Shown: positions 51,896-61,694 of the stretch, in pieces | Layout: every line of letters starts with the position of its first letter | Numbering within the stretch: the stretch's first letter is position 1 | Assembly: GCA_048549915.1 (NCBI GenBank) | Contig: JBLYYE010000021.1 | Coordinates: 20,527 to 84,526, forward strand | Origin: LSUCC0057 sp048549915 | GTDB lineage: Bacteria; Pseudomonadota; Gammaproteobacteria; Pseudomonadales; Porticoccaceae | Reading direction: 5' to 3' | Length of the DNA: 64,000 bases | Translations under genes and position numbers: made by a program | The notes under the pieces: generated by a model | Told to the model about the DNA's origin: nothing | What the model saw: only the letters and a program-made list of their open reading frames with translations | Database searches by the model: none

Positions 51896-52849
51896 TTAAG
51901 CCGGACGGCCGTAGTTCATCAGCCGTTCAAAGCGTGTTTCTAGCAGCGTATCTATCGGCACTGCTGTCAGCTCATCAAGCTGAGCTGAGAGTGTCGCCTT
52001 GAGCGTGGCGGCCATGGTTTCTATATCGCGATGAGCACCACCCAAGGGTTCCGGAATAGTTTGGTCGACAATACCTAGTTTTTCTAAATTGCTTGAAGTG
52101 ACACCCATCGCCTCGGCGGCATCCGGTGCTTTCTCACTGGTTTTCCAAATAATGTTAGCGCAGCCCTCTGGGGAAATAACAAAGTAGGTGGCGTACTGGA
52201 GCATGTTAATTTTATCGCCTACACCGATAGCCAAAGCTCCACCACTGCTACCCTCGCCAATGACCGTACAGATAATGGGTGTCTTGAGACGCGACATAAC
52301 GGCCAAGTTGCGAGCAATGGCTTCGGAGATATTGCGCTCTTCTGAGTCGATTCCAGGATAAGCCCCTGGAGTGTCTATCAGCGTGATGACAGGCATATTA
52401 AACCGTTCTGCCAACTCCATCAGACGCAGCGCTTTGCGGTAGCCCTCAGGGCGTGGCATGCCAAAATTGCGTCTTACTTTTTCGCTGACACCGCGCCCTT
52501 TCTCTTCACCAATGACTACTACCGGGCGGCCATTGAGACGGGCAACTCCACCGACAATAGCTTGGTCATCACCAAAGTGGCGATCACCATGTAACTCATC
52601 CCAGTCGTCGAAGACTCGCTTGATGTAGTCCAGGGCGTAGGGGCGTTGGGGGTGACGAGCGACTTGAACGATCTGCCAAGCAGATAATTTGGCATAAATG
52701 GACTCGGTGAGTTTAGTCGATTTTTTGCGCAGCTTTTCCACTTCATCAGCAATGTTTAATTTATTGTCACTGCCGACGAGTTGCAGCTCTTCGATTTTAG
52801 CCTCAAGCTCAGCTATCGGCTGTTCAAAAGTTAGGTAGTTGAGGTTCAT
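51896..52849 (-). CDS. accA: Acetyl-CoA carboxylase carboxyltransferase alpha subunit
   Basis: With AccD it carboxylates acetyl-CoA to malonyl-CoA for fatty acid synthesis. MNLNYLTFEQPIAELEAKI is the usual N-terminus. The carboxyltransferase core shows HGDRHFGDDQAIVGG, TLIDTPGAYPGIDSEERNISE and IGEGSSGGALAIGVG. Length 317 residues, as in E. coli. It follows dnaE, a conserved pair. Confidence 0.98.
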   Translation of the reverse strand: MNLNYLTFEQPIAELEAKIEELQLVGSDNKLNIADEVEKLRKKSTKLTESIYAKLSAWQIVQVARHPQRPYALDYIKRVFDDWDELHGDRHFGDDQAIVGGVARLNGRPVVVIGEEKGRGVSEKVRRNFGMPRPEGYRKALRLMELAERFNMPVITLIDTPGAYPGIDSEERNISEAIARNLAVMSRLKTPIICTVIGEGSSGGALAIGVGDKINMLQYATYFVISPEGCANIIWKTSEKAPDAAEAMGVTSSNLEKLGIVDQTIPEPLGGAHRDIETMAATLKATLSAQLDELTAVPIDTLLETRFERLMNYGRPA

Positions 52850-52929
52850 GGTGCTCAGCTCTCAATTTTAATTCACTTGCGTGCCATTCTATCACTGCTC
52901 GAGGCAGTTGGCTCTGCTGTTAACTGCTC

Positions 52930-55900
52930 TTAGCGGTAGTGCAGCTGCACCGAGTTGCGCCCAAACTGGTCGCGCAACGCTTGAATAAGTTCATCGCTGG
53001 GGCGGACTCGCCACTCACTGCCGAGCAGCAGCGTGGCTGCACCCTGCTGATTAGTATAGTCCACATAGACTGCACAGTTGCCGGATTGGTATGGCGTGAG
53101 CAGGTCGGCCATGGGTTCGACCCAGGCGTACTTCTGATCGACCTTAACCGCCATATGCGAAAGTTTGGCAGCGCGGGCATCGACAATGGACTGAACCGAT
53201 TCTACGACAACCTTGAGGCCGCCGCTGTAGTCGTCTTCTTGGATGCCGCCATCTACCACCAACAGGGCATCTTTGACTAATATGTCGCGATAAGCCTGAT
53301 ATTTCTCGGCAAAAATAGACAACTCAATACGCCCGCTCTTATCGTCAAGTGTTACAAAGGCAAAAGTCTCACCGCGCTTATTCTTCATGGTGCGCATAGC
53401 GACAACCATACCCGCTACAACACCGCGCTCTTTGCCTGGACGCAAATCCACTATGCGGCGCGGTACCATCTGTTTGAGTTCTTCTTCGTACTCGTCAATG
53501 GGATGTCCCGTCAAGAACAGTCCCAACGTCTCTTTTTCGCCATTGAGCCGCTCTTTGGCGGTTAGCGGTTTGGTTTGGCGATAACTGTCGTAGTTAAATT
53601 GTGGGGCACTCTGGATACTCTCGCCAAACAGATCTGTCATGCCCGCACTAGCATTGCGCTCCTGCTGATCAGCTAATTTAACCGCCTCTTCTAGAGCGGC
53701 CAGCATGACGGCGCGGGCGTAACCGACCTCCCCTGCGGGGCCAATACTGTCCAGTGCACCACTGCGGATCATCGCATCAAGCGCACGTTTATTGACCTTG
53801 CGTATATCGATACGGGTACAAAAATCGAAGAAATCTTTAAACGGGCCCGTCGCCTCGCGGACCGCAATGATGTTCTCGATCGGGCCTTCACCCAGCCCTT
53901 TAATCGCACCCAAGCCGTAAATGATTTGGTCTTCACAGTTAACACTGAACTTAAATAGACCACCGTTGACGTCTGGCGGCAGCAGATCGACCCCCATGCT
54001 GCGACACTCATCAATAAAGGTGACAACTTTGTCGGTCTTATCCATATCGGATGAGATCGTCGCCGCCATAAACTGGGCTGGGTAGTGAGCTTTGAGCCAC
54101 GCGGTCTGGTAGGCGACTAGCGCATAAGCAGCAGAGTGGGATTTGTTAAAACCGTAGCCTGCGAACTTCTCCATCAAATCAAAAATATTTGAAGCCAGGT
54201 CGTGATCGAAACCTTTGGCGGTGCTTCCCGCCATAAACAGCTCGCGCTGCTTGGCCATCTCTTCGGGTTTCTTTTTACCCATCGCGCGGCGAAGCAAGTC
54301 GGCGCCACCGAGCGTGTAACCCCCCATCTCTTGGGCAATTTGCATGACTTGCTCTTGATAGAGAATGATGCCGTAGGTGGGCTCGAGCGCCGGTTTCAAA
54401 CAGTCGTGCTGATACTGCGGATGCGGGTAACTAACCTCAGCGCGGCCTTTTTTGCGATTGATAAAATCATCGACCATGCCCGACTGCAATGGGCCGGGCC
54501 GGAACAGGGCGACCAGAGCGACGATATCTTCAAAGCGGTCAGGGCCGAGTTTGCGAATAAGCTCTTTCATACCGCGAGATTCGAGCTGAAAAACCGCAGT
54601 GGTATCGCCGCTTTGCATCAACTGATAAGAGGCTTTGTCATCGAGCGGAATAGCCTCGATATTGAGCAGCTCTTCACCGCTTAGACTGCGGCGCTCGTTA
54701 ATCATCGCGACAGCCCAGTCAACAATAGTCAAAGTGCGCAGGCCGAGGAAATCAAATTTAACCAGCCCAGCCTCTTCAACATCGTTTTTATCAAACTGGG
54801 TAACCATACTACCGCCGCCATCGTCGCAGTAGATCGGCGAGAAGTCGGTGATCGTCGTTGGCGCAATGACTACACCACCCGCGTGTTTGCCACAGTTGCG
54901 GGCTACGCCCTCGAGCTGTTCAGCCATCGCCCAAATTTCAGCGGCCTCTTCATCTTCGGCGAGAAACTCGCACAGAGCTTCTTCTTGTTCGAGCGCCTTG
55001 GCCAAGGTCATGCCCACTTCAAAAGGGATCATTTTTGAGAGTTTATCGGCCAATCCGTAAGATTTGCCCTGCACCCGTGCAACGTCGCGCACCACAGCTT
55101 TAGCAGCCATGGTGCCAAACGTGACAATTTGTGAGACCGCATCGCGCCCGTAGCGCTCAGCGACATAATTGATAACCCGATCGCGACCATCCATACAGAA
55201 ATCGATATCGAAGTCAGGCATCGATACACGTTCAGGATTGAGGAACCGCTCAAACAGCAAGTCGTACTCAATCGGGTCTAGATCAGTAATTTTCAGCGCG
55301 TAAGCAACCAGCGAACCGGCACCCGAGCCACGCCCTGGGCCGACGGGAATACCGTTATCTTTTGCCCACTGAATAAAGTCCATCACAATCAGAAAATAGC
55401 CGGGGAACCCCATCTGAATAATGATGTCGAGCTCGAACTTTAAACGCGCGTAATACTTCTCGCGAATTGCAGAAAACTCTGCAGATTGCTCATCAAAAAG
55501 GAAATTTAACCGCTCATCCAACCCTCGCTCGGAGAGTTGAATAAAGTATTCGGCCATGGTCAGGCCATCGGGAATCGGATAGTCCGGCAAAAAGTACTCA
55601 CCCAAGCGCAACGTGACAGAGCAGCGCTGGGCAATCACTAAAGTATTTTCCAGCGCCTCGGGGAGATCACTGAAGAGCTCAGCCATCTCTGCACCGCTGC
55701 GCAGATACTGTTGCTCAGAGTAACGGCGCTCTCGGCGCGGATCATCGAGTGTGCGCCCTTCGGTGATACAGACACGCGCTTCGTGGGCATCGAATTCATC
55801 CGCGGTCAAAAAGCGCACATCGTTAGTTGCCACCAGCGGGCAACCGCTGCGCTGGCTGAGCGCGACAGCTGCATGCAAGTGATCTTCATCCCCAGCTCGC

Positions 55901-56430
55901 CCTGTGCGCTGCACTTCTAGGTAAAAACGGTTGGGATAAAGCGCCTGCCACTGCGACAACTGTTGATCCGCGCGCTCGTGGTTGTGGTTGGCTAACGCAC
56001 TGCCGAGTGGACCGTAGCGACCACTAGAAAGGACAATTAATCCCTCGCTGTGCTCAGCCAACCAACTTCGCTGCAAATGCGGTTGGCCCTGGCGCTGCCC
56101 CTCTTTCCATGCCCGTGAAATTAGCGCGGTGAGATTTTGGTAACCCTGTTGGTCGGCGACCAAAAATAATAAGTTGTAGGGATCGCTATCAGCCTCTTCA
56201 AGCACAGCCAAATCAGCGCCAATAATAGGTTTGATACCCGCCGCCCTGGCCGCCTTATAAAACTTAATTAAAGCAAAAAAGTTACTGAAGTCGGTCAGGG
56301 CTACCGCCGGCATTGCCAGCTCTGCAGCGCGCGCCACTAGGGGCTTCACGCGCACCAAACCATCTACCAGGCTGTACTCCGAGTGCAACCTTAAGTGAAC
56401 AAACGGGCTGATTGAGCGCTGCTCGTCCAC
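52930..56430 (-). CDS. dnaE: DNA polymerase III alpha subunit
   Basis: Replicative polymerase catalytic subunit. The PHP domain starts FVHLRLHSEYSLVDGLV. The polymerase palm has GPGRGSGAGSLVAYALKITD and PDFDIDFCMDGRDRVI with the catalytic aspartates. The finger and tau-binding parts follow (GYGFNKSHSAAYALVAYQTA), and a C-terminal OB-fold domain ends the 1166-residue protein. The start is a GTG with GGGGAG nine bases upstream, six bases after the KAS III stop. Confidence 0.98.
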   Translation of the reverse strand: MDEQRSISPFVHLRLHSEYSLVDGLVRVKPLVARAAELAMPAVALTDFSNFFALIKFYKAARAAGIKPIIGADLAVLEEADSDPYNLLFLVADQQGYQNLTALISRAWKEGQRQGQPHLQRSWLAEHSEGLIVLSSGRYGPLGSALANHNHERADQQLSQWQALYPNRFYLEVQRTGRAGDEDHLHAAVALSQRSGCPLVATNDVRFLTADEFDAHEARVCITEGRTLDDPRRERRYSEQQYLRSGAEMAELFSDLPEALENTLVIAQRCSVTLRLGEYFLPDYPIPDGLTMAEYFIQLSERGLDERLNFLFDEQSAEFSAIREKYYARLKFELDIIIQMGFPGYFLIVMDFIQWAKDNGIPVGPGRGSGAGSLVAYALKITDLDPIEYDLLFERFLNPERVSMPDFDIDFCMDGRDRVINYVAERYGRDAVSQIVTFGTMAAKAVVRDVARVQGKSYGLADKLSKMIPFEVGMTLAKALEQEEALCEFLAEDEEAAEIWAMAEQLEGVARNCGKHAGGVVIAPTTITDFSPIYCDDGGGSMVTQFDKNDVEEAGLVKFDFLGLRTLTIVDWAVAMINERRSLSGEELLNIEAIPLDDKASYQLMQSGDTTAVFQLESRGMKELIRKLGPDRFEDIVALVALFRPGPLQSGMVDDFINRKKGRAEVSYPHPQYQHDCLKPALEPTYGIILYQEQVMQIAQEMGGYTLGGADLLRRAMGKKKPEEMAKQRELFMAGSTAKGFDHDLASNIFDLMEKFAGYGFNKSHSAAYALVAYQTAWLKAHYPAQFMAATISSDMDKTDKVVTFIDECRSMGVDLLPPDVNGGLFKFSVNCEDQIIYGLGAIKGLGEGPIENIIAVREATGPFKDFFDFCTRIDIRKVNKRALDAMIRSGALDSIGPAGEVGYARAVMLAALEEAVKLADQQERNASAGMTDLFGESIQSAPQFNYDSYRQTKPLTAKERLNGEKETLGLFLTGHPIDEYEEELKQMVPRRIVDLRPGKERGVVAGMVVAMRTMKNKRGETFAFVTLDDKSGRIELSIFAEKYQAYRDILVKDALLVVDGGIQEDDYSGGLKVVVESVQSIVDARAAKLSHMAVKVDQKYAWVEPMADLLTPYQSGNCAVYVDYTNQQGAATLLLGSEWRVRPSDELIQALRDQFGRNSVQLHYR

Positions 56431-56436
56431 TGTTAA

Positions 56437-57531
56437 TTACTCCCCACTGAGTAGATGGCTGACGTCAATACCGTGATAGTTAAAACTCTCTTGCATCAGA
56501 TCGAAAACGTTGCCCTCGAAATTAGCCGCAGTGATCTCAGCGCGCGCCAGCGCTTCTGTGCGCTCGCCCCATTTGATAATGCCAGCGCCGCAGGTCAGGC
56601 CTCCGCCAAAGGTAGCGGTCAATATATTCATGCCGGGTTTCACACGCCCCGCTTCTAATGCGTCGGTCAGTGCCAGCGGAATCGATGCTGCCGATGTATT
56701 GGCGTACTCCTGGATGCGCACAATAATTTTTTCGACGGGGAAATCTAAGCGTTTGGCGAGAGCTTCAATAATGCGGATATTGGCCTGATGCGGGATAAAC
56801 AGGTCGATATCATCCACACTCATGCCCGCTTTATCGAGGACGTCAATACAGGCATCCGCCATGCCTTTGACGGCATTTTTAAAGATAGACTGGCCATCAA
56901 ATGCGAGATGGCGTTGAGGCGACATGAATAGATTAGTTGGATTGACTCCGAGCCCTTTCATCTCCAGCGTTTCACGAGTATCGCGGACCACACTCCAAGA
57001 GCTCTGCAATAAACCGCTCGGCTCATCGCTAGCTTCGATAACCACTGCGCCGGCGCCATCGCCAAACAGCACCGCGGTGCTGCGCTCATGCCAGTTCATA
57101 ACAATAGAGAGATGCTCTGCACCAATCACCAGTGCCCGCTCAATTTGGCCGCTGCGCACCATCGCAGTGGCATTAGAGAGCGCGTAAAACCAGCTGGTAC
57201 AAGCACTGTTGAGATCCATACAGCCAGCATTGCCAGCACCTAACTTATCCAACACAAACGAGGCGGTGTTGGGGCAGAGATCACTACCAGTGGTAGTGCC
57301 GAGTATCAGCATATCAATTGATTCAGCAGCTACACCTGCCGCAGCAAGCGCCTGCTCTGCCGCTTGCCAGGCCATTTCACCGGTTGTCAGGTGGCTGTAG
57401 TGACGCCTTTCAATACCCGAACGGGAGCGAATCCACTCGTCTGATGTTTCAACCACTGAAGCCAAGTCATCATTGCTCATTACTGCGGGAGGAACGTATT
57501 TTCCCCAACCGGTAATATTGGCGTATCTCAT
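56437..57531 (-). CDS. FabH-like beta-ketoacyl-ACP synthase III
   Basis: Condensing enzyme of the thiolase superfamily. The catalytic triad is visible: Cys111 in DLNSACTSWFYAL, His248 in IPHQAN, Asn278 in EYANTSAASIP. At 364 residues it is about 45 longer than FabH, with a C-terminal extension (EITAANFEGNVFDLMQES to LLSGE). It lies between rnhB and dnaE, away from a fab cluster. It may prime fatty acid synthesis or serve a special acyl substrate; the extension argues against calling it the housekeeping FabH without further evidence. Confidence 0.88.
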   Translation of the reverse strand: MRYANITGWGKYVPPAVMSNDDLASVVETSDEWIRSRSGIERRHYSHLTTGEMAWQAAEQALAAAGVAAESIDMLILGTTTGSDLCPNTASFVLDKLGAGNAGCMDLNSACTSWFYALSNATAMVRSGQIERALVIGAEHLSIVMNWHERSTAVLFGDGAGAVVIEASDEPSGLLQSSWSVVRDTRETLEMKGLGVNPTNLFMSPQRHLAFDGQSIFKNAVKGMADACIDVLDKAGMSVDDIDLFIPHQANIRIIEALAKRLDFPVEKIIVRIQEYANTSAASIPLALTDALEAGRVKPGMNILTATFGGGLTCGAGIIKWGERTEALARAEITAANFEGNVFDLMQESFNYHGIDVSHLLSGE

Positions 57532-57652
57532 AAAGACCTCGTTATTATTATTGGGCCAGGCGAAAGTGTCGCCAATAGCCGTACTTAATTTAAGAATATA
57601 AAAGCATTGCCGCTGCGAGACAACCCGCAGGCCAAATTAGCTTTGAATAACT

Positions 57653-58267
57653 CTATTTTTGATCTAGCAATGCTGCCACTGGGGCAAACGAGCGGCGGTG
57701 TATCGGGGTGGGCCCGAGCTTGCGCAATGCGGCCAAATGGGCAGCACTGCCGTAACCTTTATGGCCAGCAAAACCGTAACCGGGGTAACGGGTTTCCATG
57801 GCGATCATTTCACGGTCGCGGGTCACCTTGGCGATAATAGAGGCCGCACTAATCACCTCGACACGGCCATCACCACGGGTTACCGCTTCACTGAGATAAC
57901 TCCATTGCGGTAGACGGTTGCCATCGACAGCAACAAAATCGGGCCGCACTGCCAACTCATCGACCGCTCGCGTCATCGCTAGCAGTGTCGCCTGTAAAAT
58001 ATTTAACCGATCAATCTCTTCAACACTACAGCGACCTACAGCCCAGCACAGCGCTTGTTGCGTTATCTCAGTATAGAGATGCTCTCTGCGCTTTTCGGTC
58101 AATTTTTTTGAATCGGCCAAGCCTTTGATGGTGTGTTTGGGGGGCAGAATAACCGCGGCAGTGACTACGTCGCCGGCAAGCGGGCCACGCCCTACCTCAT
58201 CGACACCGGCCAGCCAGTTCATACCTGGCGGAGCGGTCCATGGATTGCTCATCTGTTCACTGTTCAT
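57653..58267 (-). CDS. rnhB: Ribonuclease HII
   Basis: Removes ribonucleotides and RNA primers from RNA-DNA hybrids. The catalytic Asp/Glu are in GVDEVGRGPLAG, with further acidic residues in VAVDGN and the AKVTRD region. Length 204 residues. The ATG at 58267 overlaps the lpxB stop (ATGA); the internal ATG at 58252 is a less likely start. The 120 bases to the KAS III start hold nothing recognisable. Confidence 0.96.
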   Translation of the reverse strand: MNSEQMSNPWTAPPGMNWLAGVDEVGRGPLAGDVVTAAVILPPKHTIKGLADSKKLTEKRREHLYTEITQQALCWAVGRCSVEEIDRLNILQATLLAMTRAVDELAVRPDFVAVDGNRLPQWSYLSEAVTRGDGRVEVISAASIIAKVTRDREMIAMETRYPGYGFAGHKGYGSAAHLAALRKLGPTPIHRRSFAPVAALLDQK

Positions 58268-59427
58268 CCGTCTAATTCGGTCACTGAGTGAGGCTGTTTT
58301 TGAACCAATGAGAGGATAGCTTGCGCAGCACGCTCACTGGAGGGCAGCTCTATCGGTTGACGCAGTGCTTGTAAGCCAGCCACCATCTCTGCTGCAGCTG
58401 AACCCTCAAGCAGTGTTAACAGTGCGTTAGTGAGCCCCTCTTGTGTCGCCTCATGCTGCAACAACTCAGGGACTAACATGCGCCCGGCTAGTAGGTTGGG
58501 CAGAGCCACATAGGGTGTTTTTATCAGATGGCTGACCAGGCGATAGGTCCATTTTCCAAGTCGGTAACTCACCACCATCGGTCTTTCCAGCAACATCGCC
58601 TCAAGCGCCGTGGTTCCCGAGGTCAGCAGCACCACAGAAGCAGCACTCATCGCCGACACGGCATCACCTTCTAGCAACTTGACCGGCAGTTCTGGGTAGT
58701 TCTGCAACAGCTTGGCAATCTGCTCTTTGCGCGCCGCACTCGCGGCAGGGATAACAAAGCCGACTCCAGGGAATTTTTGGTGAATACGTTCCGCCACCGC
58801 CAGGTAGAGCGGTGCCATAGCCGCGACTTCACCACTGCGACTACCGGGCAACAGCGCCACAATGGGGTCGCCCGAAAGGCCCAGCCGCTGTTTGGCGCCA
58901 ACCGCCGATTCGGGCTGCAATTGGGAGGCCAAAGGGTGACCGACAAATAAGCTCGGCACTTGATGTTGTTGGTAAAACTCTTGTTCAAATGGCAGCAGTG
59001 TGAGCATCAGATCAACTGAGCGTTTTATGCCTTTGATCCGTCCTTGACGCCAAGCCCACACTGACGGGCTAACGTAGTGGACCGTTTTGATCCCTTGAAG
59101 CTTCAACCTTTTTTCGATGCCAAGGTTGAAGTCGGGCGAATCGATACCGATAAACGCCGCCGGTTTATTGGCGCGACAAAAATCGACAATATCTCGGCGA
59201 ATACGCAGCAGCTCTGGCAGACGTTTAAGCGGCTCAACCAACCCCATTACTGCCAGGCGGTCTTGCGGATGGCGACTCTGCAAACCAGCGGCGATCATTT
59301 TAGGACCACCGATACCGACAAATTCCGCTTCAGGCAACAACTGCTTTAGCGCGGCAACTAAACCGGCGCCCAGAGTATCTCCGGAAGCCTCGCCCGCCAC
59401 CAATACAAACAGTGGCTTTGAGGTCAT
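58264..59427 (-). CDS. lpxB: Lipid-A-disaccharide synthase
   Basis: Condenses UDP-2,3-diacylglucosamine with lipid X to form the lipid A disaccharide. LVAGEASGDTLGAGLVAAL is the N-terminal signature, and YVSPSVWAWRQGRIKGIK and LLPGSRSGEV are the GT19 family blocks. Length 387 residues. The ATG at 59427 directly follows the lpxA TAA with no spacing. Confidence 0.98.
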   Translation of the reverse strand: MTSKPLFVLVAGEASGDTLGAGLVAALKQLLPEAEFVGIGGPKMIAAGLQSRHPQDRLAVMGLVEPLKRLPELLRIRRDIVDFCRANKPAAFIGIDSPDFNLGIEKRLKLQGIKTVHYVSPSVWAWRQGRIKGIKRSVDLMLTLLPFEQEFYQQHQVPSLFVGHPLASQLQPESAVGAKQRLGLSGDPIVALLPGSRSGEVAAMAPLYLAVAERIHQKFPGVGFVIPAASAARKEQIAKLLQNYPELPVKLLEGDAVSAMSAASVVLLTSGTTALEAMLLERPMVVSYRLGKWTYRLVSHLIKTPYVALPNLLAGRMLVPELLQHEATQEGLTNALLTLLEGSAAAEMVAGLQALRQPIELPSSERAAQAILSLVQKQPHSVTELDG

Positions 59428-60195
59428 TTAGCGGATAATGCCGCGCTGTGAGCGCAGCACTGAGGCGTGAAATTGAGCAACGGCACTGTCATCGCTCAAC
59501 GCAATTATATCTGCAAGTGCCTCTTCGAGAGTGAGGCCGCGCCGATAGAGAATTTTGTAGGCCTTGTTGACTAGCGCAATCTGATCAGCGCCAAATCCAC
59601 GCCGCTTCATCCCCTCGCGGTTGATGGTGCGCGGTTCAGCTGGGCTACCGGTCGCGGTAACAAAAGCCGGCACATCGTGGTAGAGGAACGAGCCCGGGCC
59701 TACAAATGCGTGCGCACCGATGTGAACATATTGGTGAACCAATGCGTAACCGGAGAGTATCGCCCAATCATCGACAACAACGTGTCCCGATATCGAGGCA
59801 TTGTTGACTAAGATAGTGTGGTTGCCGACAACACAGTCATGGCCAATATGGGCATAGGCCATCAGTAAGTTATCGCTGCCGATTATCGTCTCTGAGCGAT
59901 CTTGGACAGTCCCGCGGTGAATAGTCACCCCTTCGCGAATCACGTTATTGTCGCCAATCAGCAGTCGCGTGGGCTCACCTTGGTATTTCAGATCGGGGGT
60001 ATCTTCACCGACTGAACTAAATTGATAGATACGGTTGTTGCGACCAATCTCTGTGGGGCCTTTAACAACGACGTGTGAGCCAATCACTGTGCCAGAACCG
60101 ATTTTTACTCCCGCCCCGACTGTCGTGAAGGGACCGATGGTTACCCCATCGTCAATTTCGGCGGCCGGATCAATGAGGGCTTGCGGATGAATCAT
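59428..60195 (-). CDS. lpxA: UDP-N-acetylglucosamine O-acyltransferase
   Basis: First step of lipid A synthesis, a left-handed beta-helix acyltransferase. MIHPQALIDPAAEIDDGVTI starts the hexapeptide repeats; the catalytic His lies in the MAYAHIGHDCVVGN turn, and the C-terminal helical part begins REGMKRRGF. The frame is open to 60276, inside fabZ, but the ATG at 60195 matches the family start and gives 255 residues. Confidence 0.98.
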   Translation of the reverse strand: MIHPQALIDPAAEIDDGVTIGPFTTVGAGVKIGSGTVIGSHVVVKGPTEIGRNNRIYQFSSVGEDTPDLKYQGEPTRLLIGDNNVIREGVTIHRGTVQDRSETIIGSDNLLMAYAHIGHDCVVGNHTILVNNASISGHVVVDDWAILSGYALVHQYVHIGAHAFVGPGSFLYHDVPAFVTATGSPAEPRTINREGMKRRGFGADQIALVNKAYKILYRRGLTLEEALADIIALSDDSAVAQFHASVLRSQRGIIR

Positions 60196-60199
60196 TATT

Positions 60200-60637
60200 T
60201 TAATCTCTGTCTCGGTAGGCGCACAGCAAGGTGGCTTCGGCAGCGATATTGCCATCGACCGTGGCTTCGACACCAAATCGCCATATATTGCGTTTTACAC
60301 CCAACACCTCAGCGCGCAATACCAGCTTGTCTCCAGGCACCACTTGACGCTTGAAACGGCAGTTATCGATACCCGCAAACAGGTAGAGCTTGCCATCCTC
60401 GGCGGTAGTTTTAGTCGAGGCAAAACCAAGGATGCCTGCAGCTTGGGCCATTGCTTCTACAATCATTACTCCGGGGAAAATCGGCGCCCCGGGAAAGTGG
60501 CCATTAAATACCTCTTCGTTGGCGGTAATATTTTTGTAAGCAACGATGTATTCCCCCTCTACCAACTCATCCACTCGATCGACGAGCAGAAACGGGTAAC
60601 GGTGTGGCAAAAGTGCTTTTATCTGGTTCAGGTCCAA
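60200..60637 (-). CDS. fabZ: 3-hydroxyacyl-ACP dehydratase FabZ
   Basis: Dehydrates 3-hydroxyacyl-ACP in fatty acid elongation. LPHRYPFLLVDRV and NGHFPGAPIFPGVMIVEAMAQ contain the catalytic His and Glu. The longest frame starts at the ATG at 60661, but that start has no ribosome-binding site. A TTG at 60637 is preceded by a perfect AAGGAG five bases away and gives an N-terminus like the compact Pseudomonas FabZ, 145 residues. I favour the TTG; the ATG remains possible (153 residues). It follows lpxD and precedes lpxA by four bases. Confidence 0.93.
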   Translation of the reverse strand: MDLNQIKALLPHRYPFLLVDRVDELVEGEYIVAYKNITANEEVFNGHFPGAPIFPGVMIVEAMAQAAGILGFASTKTTAEDGKLYLFAGIDNCRFKRQVVPGDKLVLRAEVLGVKRNIWRFGVEATVDGNIAAEATLLCAYRDRD

Positions 60638-60662
60638 TTGAACTCCTTGTTTCGTACCCATT

Positions 60663-61676
60663 TTATTTTTCTTTTAGCGCCTTGAGTTGGCGGGCCATAT
60701 CGTCGAGCTGAGCAAAACGGACGGCACTCTTTCGCCACTGCGCACTGGTTTGTAACGGTGTACCGGCAGAGTAACTGCCCGGCTCGGTGATACTTTTGGT
60801 GACCAAGCTTTTGGCGGTAATTTGCACCCCGTCGGCAACACTAATATGGCCGACAACACCGACATCACCGGCCAAAATACAGTTTTTGCCGACCACAGCA
60901 CTGCCGGCGAGACCGCTGTAAGCAGCCATTGCGGTACCGTCACCCACTACCGCATTGTGACCAATTTGAACATGGTTATCCAAAATCACTTGGCTGCCAA
61001 TCACCGTGTCTGCCAAGGCGCCGCGATCAATGGTGGTATTCGCTCCAATCTCAACATCGCTGCCAATCTTAACACCGCCCAACTGGTGAATTTTCTCCCA
61101 GCCACCTTTGCCGTTGGGGGCAAAGCCAAAACCATCTGCACCAATCACCGCACCTGAGTGCACCGTTACGCGATCGCCCAAAGTCACACCATAATAAAGT
61201 GTCACATTAGCAGCCAACTGACACTGCTGGCCGATTACCGTATTGGCACCGACAACCGTGTTGGCGCCAACAACCGTTCCGGCACCGATTTGGGCTCCAG
61301 CTTCTACAACCGCGTTGGGGCCAACAGTAACGCCCTCCTCCAATTTTGCAGAGGGATCAATCACCGCTCGGGGATCAATCTCACCGGTTGCGGCTGGGCG
61401 ATCTATAAATAACCCTGTGGCACGGGCGAAGGCGAGATAGGGGTTGGCGACCACCAGAGCGCTGCCGCGACAGAGATGAGCGTTGGCAGCATCAACCAAT
61501 ACAGCGCCAGCGGAGCTATCAGCTAGTTGCGAGCGATACTTAGGATTGGCTAAAAACGCTAGCTGGTTACTTTTAGCGACGGTCAGCGGAGCAATGCTGT
61601 CGATTAAACTGGCGCCAGCGCCGCGCAGCTCTGCATCAAGATGCTCGGCGAGTTGCGCGACACTGATAGCGACCAT
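60663..61676 (-). CDS. lpxD: UDP-3-O-(3-hydroxyacyl)glucosamine N-acyltransferase
   Basis: Third step of lipid A synthesis. The N-terminal uridine-binding domain (about 1-100) precedes a long series of hexapeptide repeats (VTVGPNAVVEAGAQIGAGTV and onwards) with the catalytic His in HNAVVGDGTAM-type turns. The protein ends in a helical tail. Length 337 residues, close to the family. It follows the skp gene. Confidence 0.98.
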   Translation of the reverse strand: MVAISVAQLAEHLDAELRGAGASLIDSIAPLTVAKSNQLAFLANPKYRSQLADSSAGAVLVDAANAHLCRGSALVVANPYLAFARATGLFIDRPAATGEIDPRAVIDPSAKLEEGVTVGPNAVVEAGAQIGAGTVVGANTVVGANTVIGQQCQLAANVTLYYGVTLGDRVTVHSGAVIGADGFGFAPNGKGGWEKIHQLGGVKIGSDVEIGANTTIDRGALADTVIGSQVILDNHVQIGHNAVVGDGTAMAAYSGLAGSAVVGKNCILAGDVGVVGHISVADGVQITAKSLVTKSITEPGSYSAGTPLQTSAQWRKSAVRFAQLDDMARQLKALKEK

Positions 61677-61694
61677 GATTAACGCCTTGCTGGA

